Assembly (NCBI GenBank): GCA_001465935.1
Contig: LNKV01000049.1
Span: 1 to 64,000, forward strand
Source: Clarireedia homoeocarpa
Lineage: Eukaryota; Ascomycota; Leotiomycetes; Helotiales; Rutstroemiaceae
Direction: 5' to 3'
DNA length: 64,000 bases
Below the pieces are notes generated by a model that saw only the letters and a program-made list of their open reading frames with translations, had not been told where the DNA came from and made no database searches. This document shows positions 10,337-22,568 of the stretch, in pieces (the first letter of the stretch is position 1; every line of letters starts with the position of its first letter). The position numbers and the translations under genes are program-made.

Positions 10337-11188
10337 ATTGAACTTTCATTTCCTTTGGAAGCCCAAAATTGACAGATAGAGCTTGCAATTTGATCATCAA
10401 TACTGCGAGACCATTGCCTTCTTTTCCTGGAATTTTGAAGTCTCAGCAAGAATATATATTGGAAAGTTGCTTGCCTAGTTCGACGAGCCAACGGCCTTGC
10501 TAGGGCTTAGTGGCAAATATTGATGCCTGGTCTTGTAAGGCCTAGACTTTCTCGACCTCGCGCCTCGACCTCACGCCTCGACGATTTGCGTGTGTCGCAA
10601 CTTTGTTTTCATGTTGTCCTCACGTTGTCCTCACGTTGTCCTCGACAAGGTAATCAATCTCGTACTATGTTGCGCCAATACGATCGAACCCTTTTCTTGA
10701 TCATCCGTTCCTACTTTGATGACTGTTTTCCTCCTTTGCAAGTATTTTCTAGCTTCTTGGGTCAAGGGCTTGTGTCTGGAATCGTCTGATGTCCCTTTGT
10801 CCAATCATTTCACGCTTTGTTATGGATCTCATCCCAAACATCTCCAACATGCAGGGCATACTGCTCTACGGTAGAAAGCCATTTCTTTTATGGAACCCTG
10901 CTTCTGCTTTTCCAACGACGTCATAGTCAGCTTGACCAATCATTACCTGCATTAATCCACACCCACACCTTTCAGAAGACGCGCAAATAGTGTCTAGACG
11001 TTGTTATCAATAGATCTGCTATCGTTCCCCCATACTATACGAGTATATCTTGGCAAAACATTTTACATTCACATGCGCAGGTAGTGGTACTTCGCGTTCC
11101 CGGCGCGACAATAATCGACGACATTCCAACCTCTTGTGTTGTGCAATCAAGCGACACCCAGCTTCCCAACAGTTTTGCATTCAGCAAC
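10337..11188. promoter_or_regulatory. divergent RAD4/TOK1 promoter region with short tandem repeat
   Basis: 852 bp between two start codons. At 10611-10643 an 11-bp unit (CACGTTGTCCT) occurs about three times, preceded by CCTCGACC/CCTCGAC near-repeats. No gene is supported here. Confidence 0.5.
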
Positions 11189-13403
11189 ATGAACGATCCA
11201 GGTCTCGACGAACCTATCTCTAACGATGCCAAGAATGTTGAACATCAGAAGAGGGATGAGGAAGAGGAGGCAGAGGAGGATGAGGATACTTTCCTTAAGC
11301 CAAGGTATGTGGAGCTAAAGAAGCTATTTATCATCAGCGCCATCCTTCTTTTCTCATTGTACTTTTCAAAATTTTGTTTGAGTAATACTAATGGCTGTTG
11401 ATGTAGTCGTTGGTGGTTTGCTAGTACTGCATTTCCTCTGGTAGCAGGCACTTTCGGACCGATGGCCTCAGCTTTCAGTATATGCGCGTTGGTAGTACAC
11501 TGGAGAGTCTGGATACCAGAGGGTGGAGTCGAAGAGCATGGCGTTTACATAGACGATCCGAAATGGTATGGACTACCCAAGCTATTGAAGAATGACAATG
11601 ATGACCTTTAGCAGGTTGATCGGGATAAACGCAGCCCAACTCGCCATAGCCCTTATATCAAATCTATTCCTTCTTCTGAACATGGCAGAGAGAGTCCGGT
11701 TTTCTATCGCCCAACCAATCACAATCATAGGATGGTATCTATCCTCATTTGCTTTGATAGGACTAACAGCTTGTGCCTCCGGTCCGTTAACACTTCCCTC
11801 GCCACCACAGCACGCCTATACACAAGCCTTTTACTATGCGATATTCTCTGCAGGTCTTTACTTTCTTGTAGCCAGTCTCATGGTTGTCACAGTTTATGGA
11901 GCATATAAAGGGCACTATAAAAAGGAGTTCAAACTGTCTATAAGCCAAAGAACGTTGATGTTACAAACCATCAGTTTCCTCGTGTATTTGCTTGTGGGTG
12001 CCGCCATCTTTTCTCACATAGAATCGTGGCAGTATCTTGACGCAGTCTACTGGGCCGATTTCACCCTATTGACCGTTGGGATTGGAGATTATGCTCCCAT
12101 GACGCATCTTGGAAGAGGGCTTCTCTTTCCGTACGCTATTGGAGGTGTCATCATTCTAGGTTTGGTAGTTGGTTCAATTCGTTCACTTGTTCTAGAGCGT
12201 GGAAAGGTCAAGCTTGGGGCTCGAATGGTAGAAAAAGAACGAAGACGCCTCCTTAAGAAATTACAGGAGAAAAATGCCAAGATTCTAAAGCCCATCACAA
12301 CTGGAAAATCGACCGAGTCGAGCTCAACATTAGTTGGAGAGGACGGCCTTACCGAAAGGGAAAGACGTCAACAAGAATTTGATTTTATGAGACAAATTCA
12401 GGAGCAAGCTACGTCCAAACGCCGGTGGACCTCCCTCCTGATCTCTGGTACAACTTGGTTTGTGCTTTGGTTTGCCGGTGCAGCGATTTTTAAGGCTGCT
12501 GAATATGGTCAAAACTGGAGCTACTTTCAGTCGCTATATTTTTCATATACCTCACTCCTGACCATTGGATATGGTGACTTCTATCCGATGTCAAATTCTG
12601 GAAAACCATTCTTCGTCTTCTGGTCACTTCTAGCTGTCCCTTCTCTTACGATACTCATCAGCAACATGGGAGATACAATTATTAAAGGTGTTCGGGATCT
12701 CACTCTCTACATCGGAAATTCCACGATTTTGCCCGGCGAAAAGGGAGTAAAGGAGGAGATCAAAGGACTAATCAATAAGATTACCATGGGGAAGATGTTC
12801 GATCCCGACGATATTCAGAAACAGGCTCCAGGCTTTCTTGGTGCCAGCGATCGTCGTGGCGAGGATGGAAACAAGACCGGGCAAGAACGCTCAAAGAACG
12901 ACCCCGAATCTGCTGCTCAAAACGCTGCTAGTGAACGTGCGCAACTGGAAACAAGAGAAGCTGCACGTCAAGCCAAGGGCAATGATCAACTTCCTAAAAA
13001 TAGGCACGAATACCATGTTATTCTCATCAAAGAAATCACAAAAGTCACGAAACATTTGAATAGTTCGCCGCCAAGGAAATACACATTCGATGAGTGGGCA
13101 TGGTATTTGAAGCTGATTGGGGAAGATGAAAGTGATGCGGATAAACATAGAAAGGCGTTGAGAAAACCAGAGATGGAGTTAGGTGGGGCCAATGGGGCTG
13201 TTAGGCATAAAAAGGGGAAGGAATGGAGTTGGATTGGGACGAGGAGTCCGCTGATGGGTCATAAGGAGGAGAGTGAGTGGGTTTTGGAGAGGTTGGCGCA
13301 TAAGTTGGAGCAGGAGCTAGAGCTGCTTAGGAGGGAGATGTTGAAGATGGATGGGAAGCATGGTAGTAGTGCAACAAGAGAGGATGGGAGTAGGGAGAAG
13401 TGA
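11189..13403 (+). CDS. TOK1: outward-rectifying two-pore potassium channel, TOK1 type
   Basis: Exons 11189-11304, 11407-11565 and 11615-13403, 687 residues. TOK channels are fungal plasma-membrane K+ channels with eight membrane segments and two pore loops. Both selectivity filters are visible: TVGIGD at 245-250 and TIGYGD at 408-413, each followed by a hydrophobic pore-lining helix. The start gives an acidic N-tail (MNDPGLDEP... with Glu/Asp runs) before the first membrane segment. The C-terminal cytosolic tail, from ~470, is charged. The second splice uses TAGCAG/GTTGAT rather than the earlier AG, because this restores a DPKWLI segment. A longer in-frame opening upstream (from 11084) is probably untranslated leader. 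Confidence 0.92.
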
Positions 13404-15802
13404 TCAAGAGGGCGGGATTTCTTTGGATGGTATTTTCTTCTGATTGTTTGCTGTGTGATACCCCAATTCAGTTTTTGGCCACATGTATGTATAGCGTTGG
13501 AGTTTGGGTTGAGGAATAATAATGTATATTTGAATATGCAGATATGATAGCATAATTAAGTGTGTCTCTTTCGGTCTTCTAGTGGAGATATGGTTCCTCA
13601 AGCTGACATGGGAGCCTCCGTACGATGTCTACTTCATTCTACCTTCCGCTGTCTCTCGATATCTGAGCAATGTACGATCGTTGTCGGTCTTCATGTATGA
13701 TGTTACTACTATTATTTATGAAATTTATGTGTGGTATCATCACATCAACCTTTCTCCTACTCCAGGAACCACAATGATTGAAAGGAATAACATCTCCCTA
13801 GCTCGCTCATATTCGGATGCAAAATCACTATTATAAGGAGTTAAAATCTCAGATTGTGTAGGTGTGATAGAACCTTTAATCTCATGCTTCATCTCTGCCT
13901 TTATATACCCCTCAGGAGGCCCCACTCGTCTGCACTTCGGAGATATGCGTATCGAGTACGTACTATACTATATAGTCAGTTATTCTGAATATTCACTCTA
14001 GTGGAAGTTGAAGGACTAATTTTTGTAGGTTATTCACCGCTGGACTTCGAGTTCGGGTTGTCTCTTAGACATCACATGCCCGTTCTTCCTTCATTATCAC
14101 TGTCAAGTATCTATCCTCAGCGTCATTTCCCACATCTCACTGTCATTTCCCACGTCTCACTGTCATTTACTCAGCATTCCCCAAATTAATCAGTCGTCCA
14201 TCATCTGCACTTCGTGCTCATTACAGCTAATATGCATAGTTCTCGCCTGCTAGATCAAAGAATGTTATGTCTACCTATGAGTCTCCCTTACAGTCTCCAT
14301 CCACAACTTGCCATATCCGGAAGATGGTCTAGACGAGTTTGCCCATGTTACCGTTTGGCCAGGTGGGAAATGGATGCTTATATAGTACGAGGTCGTTACA
14401 CGAAGAGGGCAAGCATGTAGGTGATGCACTGATTGGTCTGTAGTTTGGCGTGTGGTGTGCGGTGAATTATCATCTACTATGTGGTCTACAGAGAAGATCT
14501 CACGCTTGGTCATTTGATCAGAATGCTATTATCCGCTTATATTTAAAGAGATGTCTGTGGAAAAGAACTTTAAAAGGATGTAGAATAGTTGACGGAAGAC
14601 TGCAGCTGCGGGTACCTAGTAGGATACCGAGCTATAGCTCGATGGTGGATGGACCTCATAAGTCATCTTCCTGAGTCCTGGGTTTGACGGTGAGATAACT
14701 TTCAGAGGATGGGGTTTAAGTTGTCCTTTTCTTGGGCTGTCGTCGCCATTCTGAAGTTCAACTGTTGTTTTCTGAATCATGTGCATGATTGCAATTCTCT
14801 TGCTGTCAGGATTCCGAGTCAAGCACTTCCAATGCCTATGATGGTTCAGTCTGGATGTGGAACTTTCGCTGTCGAAGTTTTCATATCCAACTATCATTAA
14901 TCTCATCCTTTCAAACATAATACAGTCTACATATCATACTGCTTGTCTAAACCCTCATATTGTGCACGCTCTCGCCGCTCTCGCCAATCCTTACTGTAGC
15001 CTAGGTTTTACCTTAAAATCCTGGTCTGACGGTAACTTGAGTTTTATTTTGAATCTATCTGTTAAGGAGTTAGAACTTCCTTATAGTCTTATTTCATTCT
15101 CGTAGACCCGCTGTTCTCTAGAGCACTTATCCTTCCATGATCGTGAATCAATTCCGATAACTCTCCTTCGCTATATCTTTGTGTCCTTGGGATTCGCTCT
15201 CCAATACTGTATCCTCAAATATTCACTAAGAAGCACTTGGATATCCAATCCGTGTTCCAGAAAAATATATAAAGGTCTTTTCTATCCACCTCGACGAACC
15301 AACGAAAAGATAATCCCATTACCTCAATACAAGCAGTACTTCTACTTCAACATTAAAACCAATCGCACATACATCAATGAATAGAGAACTTTCCGAAGAA
15401 AAACGACAGTAAATATGATAGTCAATGACAATGAAACTCGCATATGACAACACTTATCAAAGCATGTAGAAGGAGCTCTTTCTACGGAATCTTTGCTGAA
15501 ACCATGCGGAGAACGGTACTGACCGCTTGTTTGCTCGAGAGAAGAGTTTCCTGAGTAGTACTGAGCGCGAGGCTCTCTGGAAAAGTCCTGTAGTTCTCAT
15601 GCCCTTCCTCACAAGTTGCTGTTAGTAGAGCCGTTAATGATGGACCACAAAATGATAGGCCCCAGCTGGCAGTTCCTTGAACATTGCCTCGTCATAGCTA
15701 TATCCTTCATTAAGGCAGCCGAGCTCCATCTAGTAGAAAAGGAACCGCAATTGTGATCTGAAAATATTAAAATCTTATTCATCCAACTTACTCCACCTAA
15801 CC
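13404..15802. other. 2.4-kb AT-rich gene-poor region
   Basis: This is the space between the converging TOK1 and DPM1 stops. Short open stretches occur on both strands, but none has a recognisable domain, splice structure or codon bias. A 20-bp unit (TGTCATTTCCCAC(A/G)TCTCAC) is repeated about 2.5 times at 14121-14170. I see no transposon ends. Confidence 0.5.
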
Positions 15803-16657
15803 TCAAACTCTCATCCATAAATTGAAAACTCCCTTCGCATATTGTACAATCTCATCTCCCCCAAGCTTACTCTCACCATACACACGATCCACAAAGCTAA
15901 TGGGCACCTCCGCAACCGTATATCCCATCGACTTAGCCAACACCATAAGCTCCATCTGGAAAACATATCCCGTACTCTGCACCTTCGCAATCGCCTTTTC
16001 CAAAACATCCTTTTTATATAATCTGAAACTGCCCGTCAAATCGCTCACACCCGGTCGAAGCATAGTATCCGCAAAGAGATTGGCGCCTCTGGATACGACC
16101 TTCCTCTTCAAATCCCAACCATACACGCCTCCATATAGACCATCCCTGCTGCTATATCGTGTGCCAGTAACAATATCGTAGTCCTTCTCCTCCTGCACAC
16201 GGATCATCTCGGGAATGAACTTAGGATGATGGCTGAAGTCGGCGTCCATAATTATCACAAAGTTCCCACTAGCAAATTGCACTACACACAAAAAATAACA
16301 CATTAGCATCCTCCACCACAGAAAAAAAAGCCAGTAATCCAGAAGACACATACTCCCGTGACGATACGCGCTTCCCAAGCCGAGTTTGCCCGTTCGCGAA
16401 TGGAGGTGAACACGGCCCGGGTAGGCTTTCGCCAGCTGGTTCGCTATCTCCGCAGTGTTGTCCGGACTCGCATCATCCACCACGATGATTTCATAGTCGA
16501 TTCCGCTGCATGCTGTTAGAGACAGAGAACTTTCCATATTGTGTCTGCATCCTTACTTCTTTGTGAAGTTGTCGTTCAAGAGCCAAACAATGATGGGCAA
16601 GTTCTTGCGCTCATTGTAGGTGGGTAGGATGACGGAATACTTGTTTTTGGGTGCCAT
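15803..16657 (-). CDS. DPM1: dolichol-phosphate mannosyltransferase catalytic subunit
   Basis: Exons 16557-16657, 16354-16505 and 15803-16281, 243 residues. The enzyme makes dolichol-phosphate-mannose from GDP-mannose on the ER membrane, for N-glycans, O-mannosylation and GPI anchors. GT2 family landmarks are present: SVILPTYNERKNLP near the N-terminus, IIVVDDASPDNT, the DxD motif at 97-99 (MDADFSHHP), and late motifs LTGSFRLYKK and DRVYGESKLGG. There is no C-terminal membrane segment, so it is the human/fission-yeast type that depends on DPM2/DPM3 partners, unlike budding yeast Dpm1. Both introns restore exact family sequence (TKNGIDY and YRHGMQFASGN). Confidence 0.95.
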
Positions 16658-17689
16658 TGCTGCTGATCGATAGAGGTGCGGGAAGAAAAGGTATCTGCGA
16701 TACGAGCTGGAGCTGGGGAATATCAATTGATCAAGGAGAGTATAAGAAACTGAAGGTAATGCGACACGAGTGGGAATTCAAAGATAGGTATCGCAACTTT
16801 TGCTACGACGAATTATTGCGGAGATGCGATCGATAATTGACCTGCATGTTAATTTTAGCGCGTTGCGCTGCGAACCAGCTTTAATCCCTGACCCTGACAT
16901 GTGGCCTCAAAAGACCGTTAGTCATCAATCAACCCCCTTTTCTGCTACGTTCTCTACAGATTAGTGTTTACAATGATCCAACTACTTGTGAGTATCATGT
17001 AGTCGTATCACGACAATTATCCCAAGCCCTGTCACGCAATGAGACGTATGAGACTGGAGCGATTCAACCAGCAGGAGACCACCAACAGCATGGAGCCGGT
17101 ATCAAGGATCAACTTACAGCTATTCACAAGGACAAGCAAGCTCAACAGTACGAGCTCATTTGGCGCGACTCATTGGTATTCACTTCTTCGCTGTACAAAG
17201 ACCTTCCAAATCGTATCTGTTCATCTACACTATGTATACCAAAATTAGACAGACTATCGCTACCAGCTCAAAGTCCAATTCCAATTCCCATGCCCAATCT
17301 AACCTCAAGCCCCATCATAACCTCAACTCAAACACCCCCCTCCCCCAATCCTGTTAGAAACAACGCCAAACCTCCTCCCAAATCTTCATTTGAGCGGAGA
17401 GCCCTCATATCGACCTATTAATCTACTATTACAGAAAGCCTCCAAGACCTGCCTTCCTGGAAATACATGCAGCCAGCAAACCCACGTAAACATTCATCTG
17501 TAGCAAATCTAGAATACCCTTCACATGACGCCAAAGAACTCGCCAACCATGCTGATGACCATCCCAACATATCCCATCCCAGTCCAGTCCAATCCAGCTG
17601 CACACCACCCCCATGCAATCAATGCAAACCAAATCATCAAATTCATAACTCATGTCGCTCTATCAATGATTCCAGATCATCGATGATGA
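16658..17689. other. intergenic region
   Basis: About 1 kb holding the DPM1 promoter and the 3' flank of the RING gene. A CCAAT/CAATC-rich pyrimidine-biased stretch lies at ~17270-17360. No gene is supported. Confidence 0.5.
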
Positions 17690-19180
17690 CTATAGCTTCG
17701 TAGAATTCTCCCTCGTTGAATCACTCAATCGTCTCGGTGGTTCTCTATCACTTGATCCCGCTCCACCTCTACTATCTGACCCGCCTACTCCACCTTCAGT
17801 AGCGCCTCCTCGTCGCTGATTCTCCCTTAATCGAAAGTTCATCAACCAGCGAACATGCATGCCAATTGTGCTTTGATTATTGCGTAATTCAGCCAGTTGG
17901 TCTTTCATAGGTATCGTCTCATTGAACAGCATTACATTTTGACGAGCTTCCATTTCAGCCATACTAGCAGTGAGAGCAGTGATTTTACTCTGCTGAGACT
18001 CGACGATAGAGAGAAGGTATTGGTTGGGCGATTCGAACGCCTCGCTTTCAGAAAGTGGCATTGCACTAGGAGAAGCAGCGACGTCGGGGATATCATAGAA
18101 ATCTCTATCCTTCAAACCATTTTCAAGGAATTTGATTCGACGCTCCAGTAGTTGGTTTTTATCAGCCATGGCTACCATCTTTCCCTCCATAGCGTCAGAC
18201 TTTGCTTTCATACGAGCGCACCATGGCCCCGAAAGCTTCAAAGGGCACTCATCCTTGTGGAGAGGCAGATCTTTTCGCTTACACTCATGCTCGCAACCGA
18301 ATTCGGCCCATTGACAAACTGCAATTCCTTCCGGACATTGATCGATGTGATCAGACTCGTGTAAACGAGTAATAGTTTCTCCGCATTGCTCACAATCAGC
18401 ACAACGCGCTTTACATTCATACTCGCGATGATCCAGCATATCTTTCTGTTGGAGCGTTTGATCACAGTCCGGACAGGCAGCATCATAATGAAGACATCCT
18501 CTACCAACAAGTCCCCTCTTGACCAGTTGCTGGCAGTCATGCTTGAGACACTCGACAAGAATTCCTTTGCAGTGGACAGCAAAATGATTTCGGAGCTTTG
18601 AGCGAGGAAGATGTTCCTGACAGCAAGGACAGACAACAAGTAACGCCTCAACTTGCTGACATATGATCCTATTCGCTTTCTTGAGAGGGTCATCGCGAGA
18701 AAGAGCATACCGATCCATAGGGCACTTTTCGGTAACATCCAAAGCTTGCGTGATGCATTCTTTGCAGAAAGTGTGATCACAAGGGATAGTGACCGGATCG
18801 ACGAAAGGGACATGGCAAATAGGACACATGAGATTCTGGTCAACAGTGCCTACGTAGGTAAGATTCCAATAATCGATGTTGTCGGATTCCCTTCTTTCAG
18901 GGTGCTCATCTTCACCGATGACCTCCATGATGCGCTGGTCCAGTAAACTGTATCGACGAGAGCGATGATGATGTTCGGGAGATGAGTAAACGCTTGAACT
19001 TGGTGTATTGTTTGGGACAGGCGGAAACGGATCGGAATTGAAACGTTGAATATTTTCAATGTGGTTAAGGAGGTGAGAGTCGAATATAAGGTGAGGCGGT
19101 GGTGGAGTTGTAGGGCGTGAATTTGTGGAGGACGTACCACCTGGTACCGTTCCATTCGTAGGAGTATTAGGTGGAGGCAT
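17690..19180 (-). CDS. RING-finger and TRAF-type zinc-finger protein, probable E3 ubiquitin ligase
   Basis: Single exon, 496 residues. A Pro/Ser-rich N-terminal region is followed by a C3HC4 RING at about 119-153 (CPICHVPFVDP, PCDHTFCKEC, EKCPMDR). A long series of Cys/His TRAF-type zinc fingers runs over ~180-320 (VCPCCQEHLPRSKLRNH, CPDCDQTLQQKDMLDH, CADCEQCGE, CQWAEFGCEHECKRKDL). A coiled coil covers ~325-450 (KNQLLERRIKFLENGL), and the Gly/Arg/Ser-rich tail looks disordered. No MATH/TRAF-C domain is present. The architecture suggests a scaffold-type E3 ligase. Substrates are unknown. The start is the first ATG and is followed by no conserved signal. Confidence 0.88.
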   Translation of the reverse strand: MPPPNTPTNGTVPGGTSSTNSRPTTPPPPHLIFDSHLLNHIENIQRFNSDPFPPVPNNTPSSSVYSSPEHHHRSRRYSLLDQRIMEVIGEDEHPERRESDNIDYWNLTYVGTVDQNLMCPICHVPFVDPVTIPCDHTFCKECITQALDVTEKCPMDRYALSRDDPLKKANRIICQQVEALLVVCPCCQEHLPRSKLRNHFAVHCKGILVECLKHDCQQLVKRGLVGRGCLHYDAACPDCDQTLQQKDMLDHREYECKARCADCEQCGETITRLHESDHIDQCPEGIAVCQWAEFGCEHECKRKDLPLHKDECPLKLSGPWCARMKAKSDAMEGKMVAMADKNQLLERRIKFLENGLKDRDFYDIPDVAASPSAMPLSESEAFESPNQYLLSIVESQQSKITALTASMAEMEARQNVMLFNETIPMKDQLAELRNNQSTIGMHVRWLMNFRLRENQRRGGATEGGVGGSDSRGGAGSSDREPPRRLSDSTRENSTKL

Positions 19181-19875
19181 GGTTGTCTCGGCGACGATTC
19201 AGCATATATCGTGGGAACAGAGCTCTGGTCCAACAACCGTCCTTCTCATGAATTTGAGGTCTGAGTAGCACAGTATTGTCTTTGATAAACAAGGGCAGCA
19301 GTGTCCACGTCGAACATCGAACCACGTGAGCTTTCTTTTGGGTGAGGAATGTGCGAATTAATGATGTGGATCTTTATTGAGAAGGACGAGAAAATCAGCA
19401 AGAAAGAGGGTCATGCCAGTGCAGAAGTATTCTCGTAACTTTGGAGCAAGCAGTTCGTAGTATATCATACTCCCGTGAAGCAAAATTCAGACGAGGCTGG
19501 TATTGAAAGAAATCATAACATCGCTTCTCGCCCTTCGTTGTTAACTCTAGGAGTTGCATCTTTGGTCTACTATTACGGCGGCCGAGCGGATCGGATTTAC
19601 GACGACACCCGAAAGTTGGCTGAACTGCTGCTGATGTTTTGAGAACCAAAGTCTGGCCTGAATGGAACGAACAGCTTACAATTCTAGTTAAGTATTCGCA
19701 CATGTCAATGGTGAGAAGCTTCACAGACAATTGAAGCAGCTCATTTGGACTGCGATTACATTCATTCCATGCTTAATAAAACTACCAATTTCTAACCCCA
19801 ACTCGATTGTTCCTCAAACCCACGGTTTCCTCCAGCAGCTTCCGCCCGCATCATCGTGCATCTACCTTAAGAGCC
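19181..19875. promoter_or_regulatory. divergent intergenic region
   Basis: 695 bp between the RING gene and SYN8 start codons, so it should contain both promoters. No gene or marked repeat is seen. Confidence 0.4.
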
Positions 19876-20842
19876 ATGGCGACTAATCCCAATCAATACT
19901 TTCTCCTCGCAGACCATATAAAGCTATCACTCCTGGAAAGAGAGCGAGCGACTTCCTTAAATCTAGAGCCTACGTCTCAAGATGGACATATCTCACGATC
20001 GTTAGAACAGCTCCGCGAAGGGTTGGAAGCTGTCACCAACGAGCGAATACGGCTGCAAGAAGCTGGGGAAACGTCGTATGTTGCATTCCATTCTGCCCGC
20101 CCGCATGCCGTGTAGAAATACACCACATCTCAGACACAGCACATATGACAACTTGCGCATGAAGCTAATCACTCCCCCTCTCCATAGGCAATCTCTCACT
20201 CTTCAAGAAACCGAACACACCCTCCGAACACAATACGACGACCTCGCCTCGCAATTTCTCGGGAACCCCACAGACAGCACGTCGGAAACTCTTTCCCACC
20301 CCAACGACCCCTCCCTCTCCCAAGATTTCGCAAGAGCCTCCGACCGCCCACACGTCACATCCTCCTCTTCCTTCCTCAAAAAGTCCCTCCGCAATAACCC
20401 TGCCGCGCCCTCCTCCAAATCCGTCCGCTTCAGCGACCACCCCTCCACCAGCCCCCCGGACCCTGCCCGTGCGGCCCTCTTCCCCTACCGCGACGACCCC
20501 TCCGCCGACGAAGCCCTCACTCCCGACCAATCCGCTCTCTCAAACGAGCAAATCCATGCCTACCACAGCCAAGTGCTCGCGGCGCAAGACGAAGCGCTCG
20601 ACCGACTCGGCGAGAGCATCGGGCGGCAGCGCGAGCTAAGCATCCAGATTGGCGATGAGCTGGACGAGCACGTGCAAATGCTGGATGAGGTGGACCGCTC
20701 GGTGGACCGACACCAGGGCCGGCTGGACAAGGCGCGCAAGAATCTGGGGACGGTGGCGCGGAAGGCGAAGGATAACATGCAGTTGACGATTATTCTGATC
20801 TTGATTATCATTTTGGTTTTGTTGATTATTATACTGAAATAA
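19876..20842 (+). CDS. SYN8: syntaxin-like Qc-SNARE Syn8
   Basis: Exons 19876-20075 and 20188-20842, 284 residues. The N-terminus (MATNPNQYFLLADHIKLSLLERERA) forms a helical domain, followed by a Pro/Ser-rich linker. A SNARE motif covers about residues 195-255: AAQDEALDRLGESIGRQREL then DELDEHVQMLDEVD, with Gln in the zero-layer region. The protein ends in a C-terminal membrane anchor (LTIILILIIILVLLIIILK), as expected for a tail-anchored endosomal SNARE. Codon use in exon 2 is GC-rich compared with flanking sequence. The 112-nt intron is longer than most here. Its acceptor CATAG/GCAATC keeps the frame. Confidence 0.87.
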
Positions 20843-21872
20843 GGGAATGAATGAATTTGAGTGCGCTAGAGAGGGAGAGCGCGGGGGAGGGGGGGGGGAG
20901 GGGAGTGTCGATGTTGTGTGTGAAATTGGGGAAATCTTGTCTATCTGTCCGTCTGTCCGTCTGTCTGCAGGAGCACGAGCTTGAAGAAGATTCAAATGAT
21001 TGGCAACTGGGAGTTTTGGAGTCGACGGAGCGGTTTATGTATGTAATCATGGGACGATGGAATGGGAAGGGAAAGGGAAGAAATGATTGGTAGCTAGCTA
21101 GCTGGATGTGGATTCGGTGCTTTTTGCAGAGCTTGGATCTTATATGGCTGGCTGGCTGGCTGGCTGATTGGGTTAAGTGATTGAATTTTTGCGGGATCAA
21201 CATCCATCCATCTACAGTAGAGTTCTCCTGGTCAGTAAAAAGAAAGATGGCAAGCAAGCAAGCAAGCATTGGGATCTTTTTCAATACACACACATATATA
21301 TATATACATGTTCATTTTCAGCAGAAATCATTTCATGCCCATGATCACACTAAATCTTCACCTCCTCCAAGCACTATGTATGTATGTATGTGTGTTTGTG
21401 GGTATGAACCGTGAAGTTCTTCAAGGACATAATGAAATGAAATTGCTTTTTGACACCAAATGCATTGGAGTGAGTGCTGTTATACATATTTTCTGCATTC
21501 ATATTCCCATGTTTTGTCCGACAAGCAGTAAAAACACACTACCACTACCACCACCACCACCATGCTATATATATACCTCATCCTAAAGCTTCTTTTCCTT
21601 TCCTCCATCTTCTCTCTACAGACCCGGAATCCCACTATCCTGGCTCGTGCCAGCCCTATATAGCAGAGTGCGTATTAGCATCAGTCAAGTAAAGTAAGTC
21701 CCGCTCAACAGCGCTCTTGCATAGCACATAGCTTGGAAATCGTCTTCCTCGCGAAATGGAACAGCGTTCTAATGTCTTCTGTTCGAAGGGTTTCAAAAAG
21801 GGGGGGAAAGGGCAAGGGGATCGCATCATTGAACACCTACAACTCGCAATATGGCTCCCGCTTCGTCGCTAC
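20843..21872. repeat. 3' flank rich in simple repeats
   Basis: Directly after the SYN8 stop lies a G-rich run (about 20882-20903), then CTGTC(C)GT units (20943-20968), GGCT units (21145-21166), GCAA units (21250-21267), an ATATAT block (21293-21306), TATG units (21377-21391) and CCA units (21540-21560). No gene is supported. Confidence 0.7.
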
Positions 21873-22568
21873 TCACTTGTGCTTCTCCTCGGCATGCTTC
21901 GCCGTCTGCCTCTGCAGCTCCTTGATGCCTTCCTCTGAGTGATCTGAGTGTTCGTGGCGATCGGCTGCTACCTGTTTGGTGTGTTAGTATGTCCGTCATG
22001 TGAACCATGTATATATATATATATATCCTCCTCCCATTGCTCCCCTCCCCTGCTCACCCCTCTCCTCAGAGAGCAAGGGAAGTAGGCAGGAAATGAGAAG
22101 AAAATGAACAACAAGGAAAGGGAAGAGGGGAAAGGAAAAAAAAACATACAGCTTCCTCGCTGTTACTAGCCAACTCCGCCTTCCAGTGATTAGTGCCCTG
22201 CTTCTGTTTCGACAACTGATCATGCTTGTGCTTCTCTAACTCGTTGGGGAGATTAGGGTCACCTGGATATGAGATTAGCTTTTGCTATTGATTGTATCCT
22301 TGCTTTTGATGCATTCTTTTCATTTGATTCCCAGATCTTCCCCCAATCCGCCGTCTCGTAGGCGGAGGAAGGGAGAGAAAAGACGCAGGCGAAGATACAG
22401 AAGAAAGAAAAGAAGAACAGAAAGAAAGAAAGACATACTCTTATCATGACTTTCCTTCAACGACATAGCACTCGAGTTGGTGAAAGCTCGGGCATTGTGG
22501 AAAGCGACGGAGCTGCGGGAGGCTGGGCGAGCGGCGCGGATGATGGATGTGCGGAGGAGTGAAGACAT
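21873..22568 (-). CDS. small predicted mitochondrial protein, conserved in fungi, function unknown
   Basis: Exons 22439-22568, 22150-22262 and 21873-21971, 113 residues. The N-terminus MSSLLRTSIIRAARPASRSS is Arg/Ser/Ala-rich without acidic residues, which fits a mitochondrial presequence, and is followed by ARAFTNSSAMS. The mature part is hydrophilic, Lys/Glu/His-rich and probably helical (PNELEKHKHDQLSKQKQG, ELASNSEEAVAADRHEHSD). I recall similar short ascomycete proteins, but no function that I can name with confidence. It is not the F1-ATPase inhibitor sequence. The stop overlaps a good donor-like sequence (AA/GTGAGT), so a further exon cannot be excluded. Confidence 0.7.

Noticed and set aside
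14616..14918. 100-codon minus-strand opening in the 13.4-15.8 kb spacer
   Set aside because: No domain, no codon bias and no flanking splice signals.
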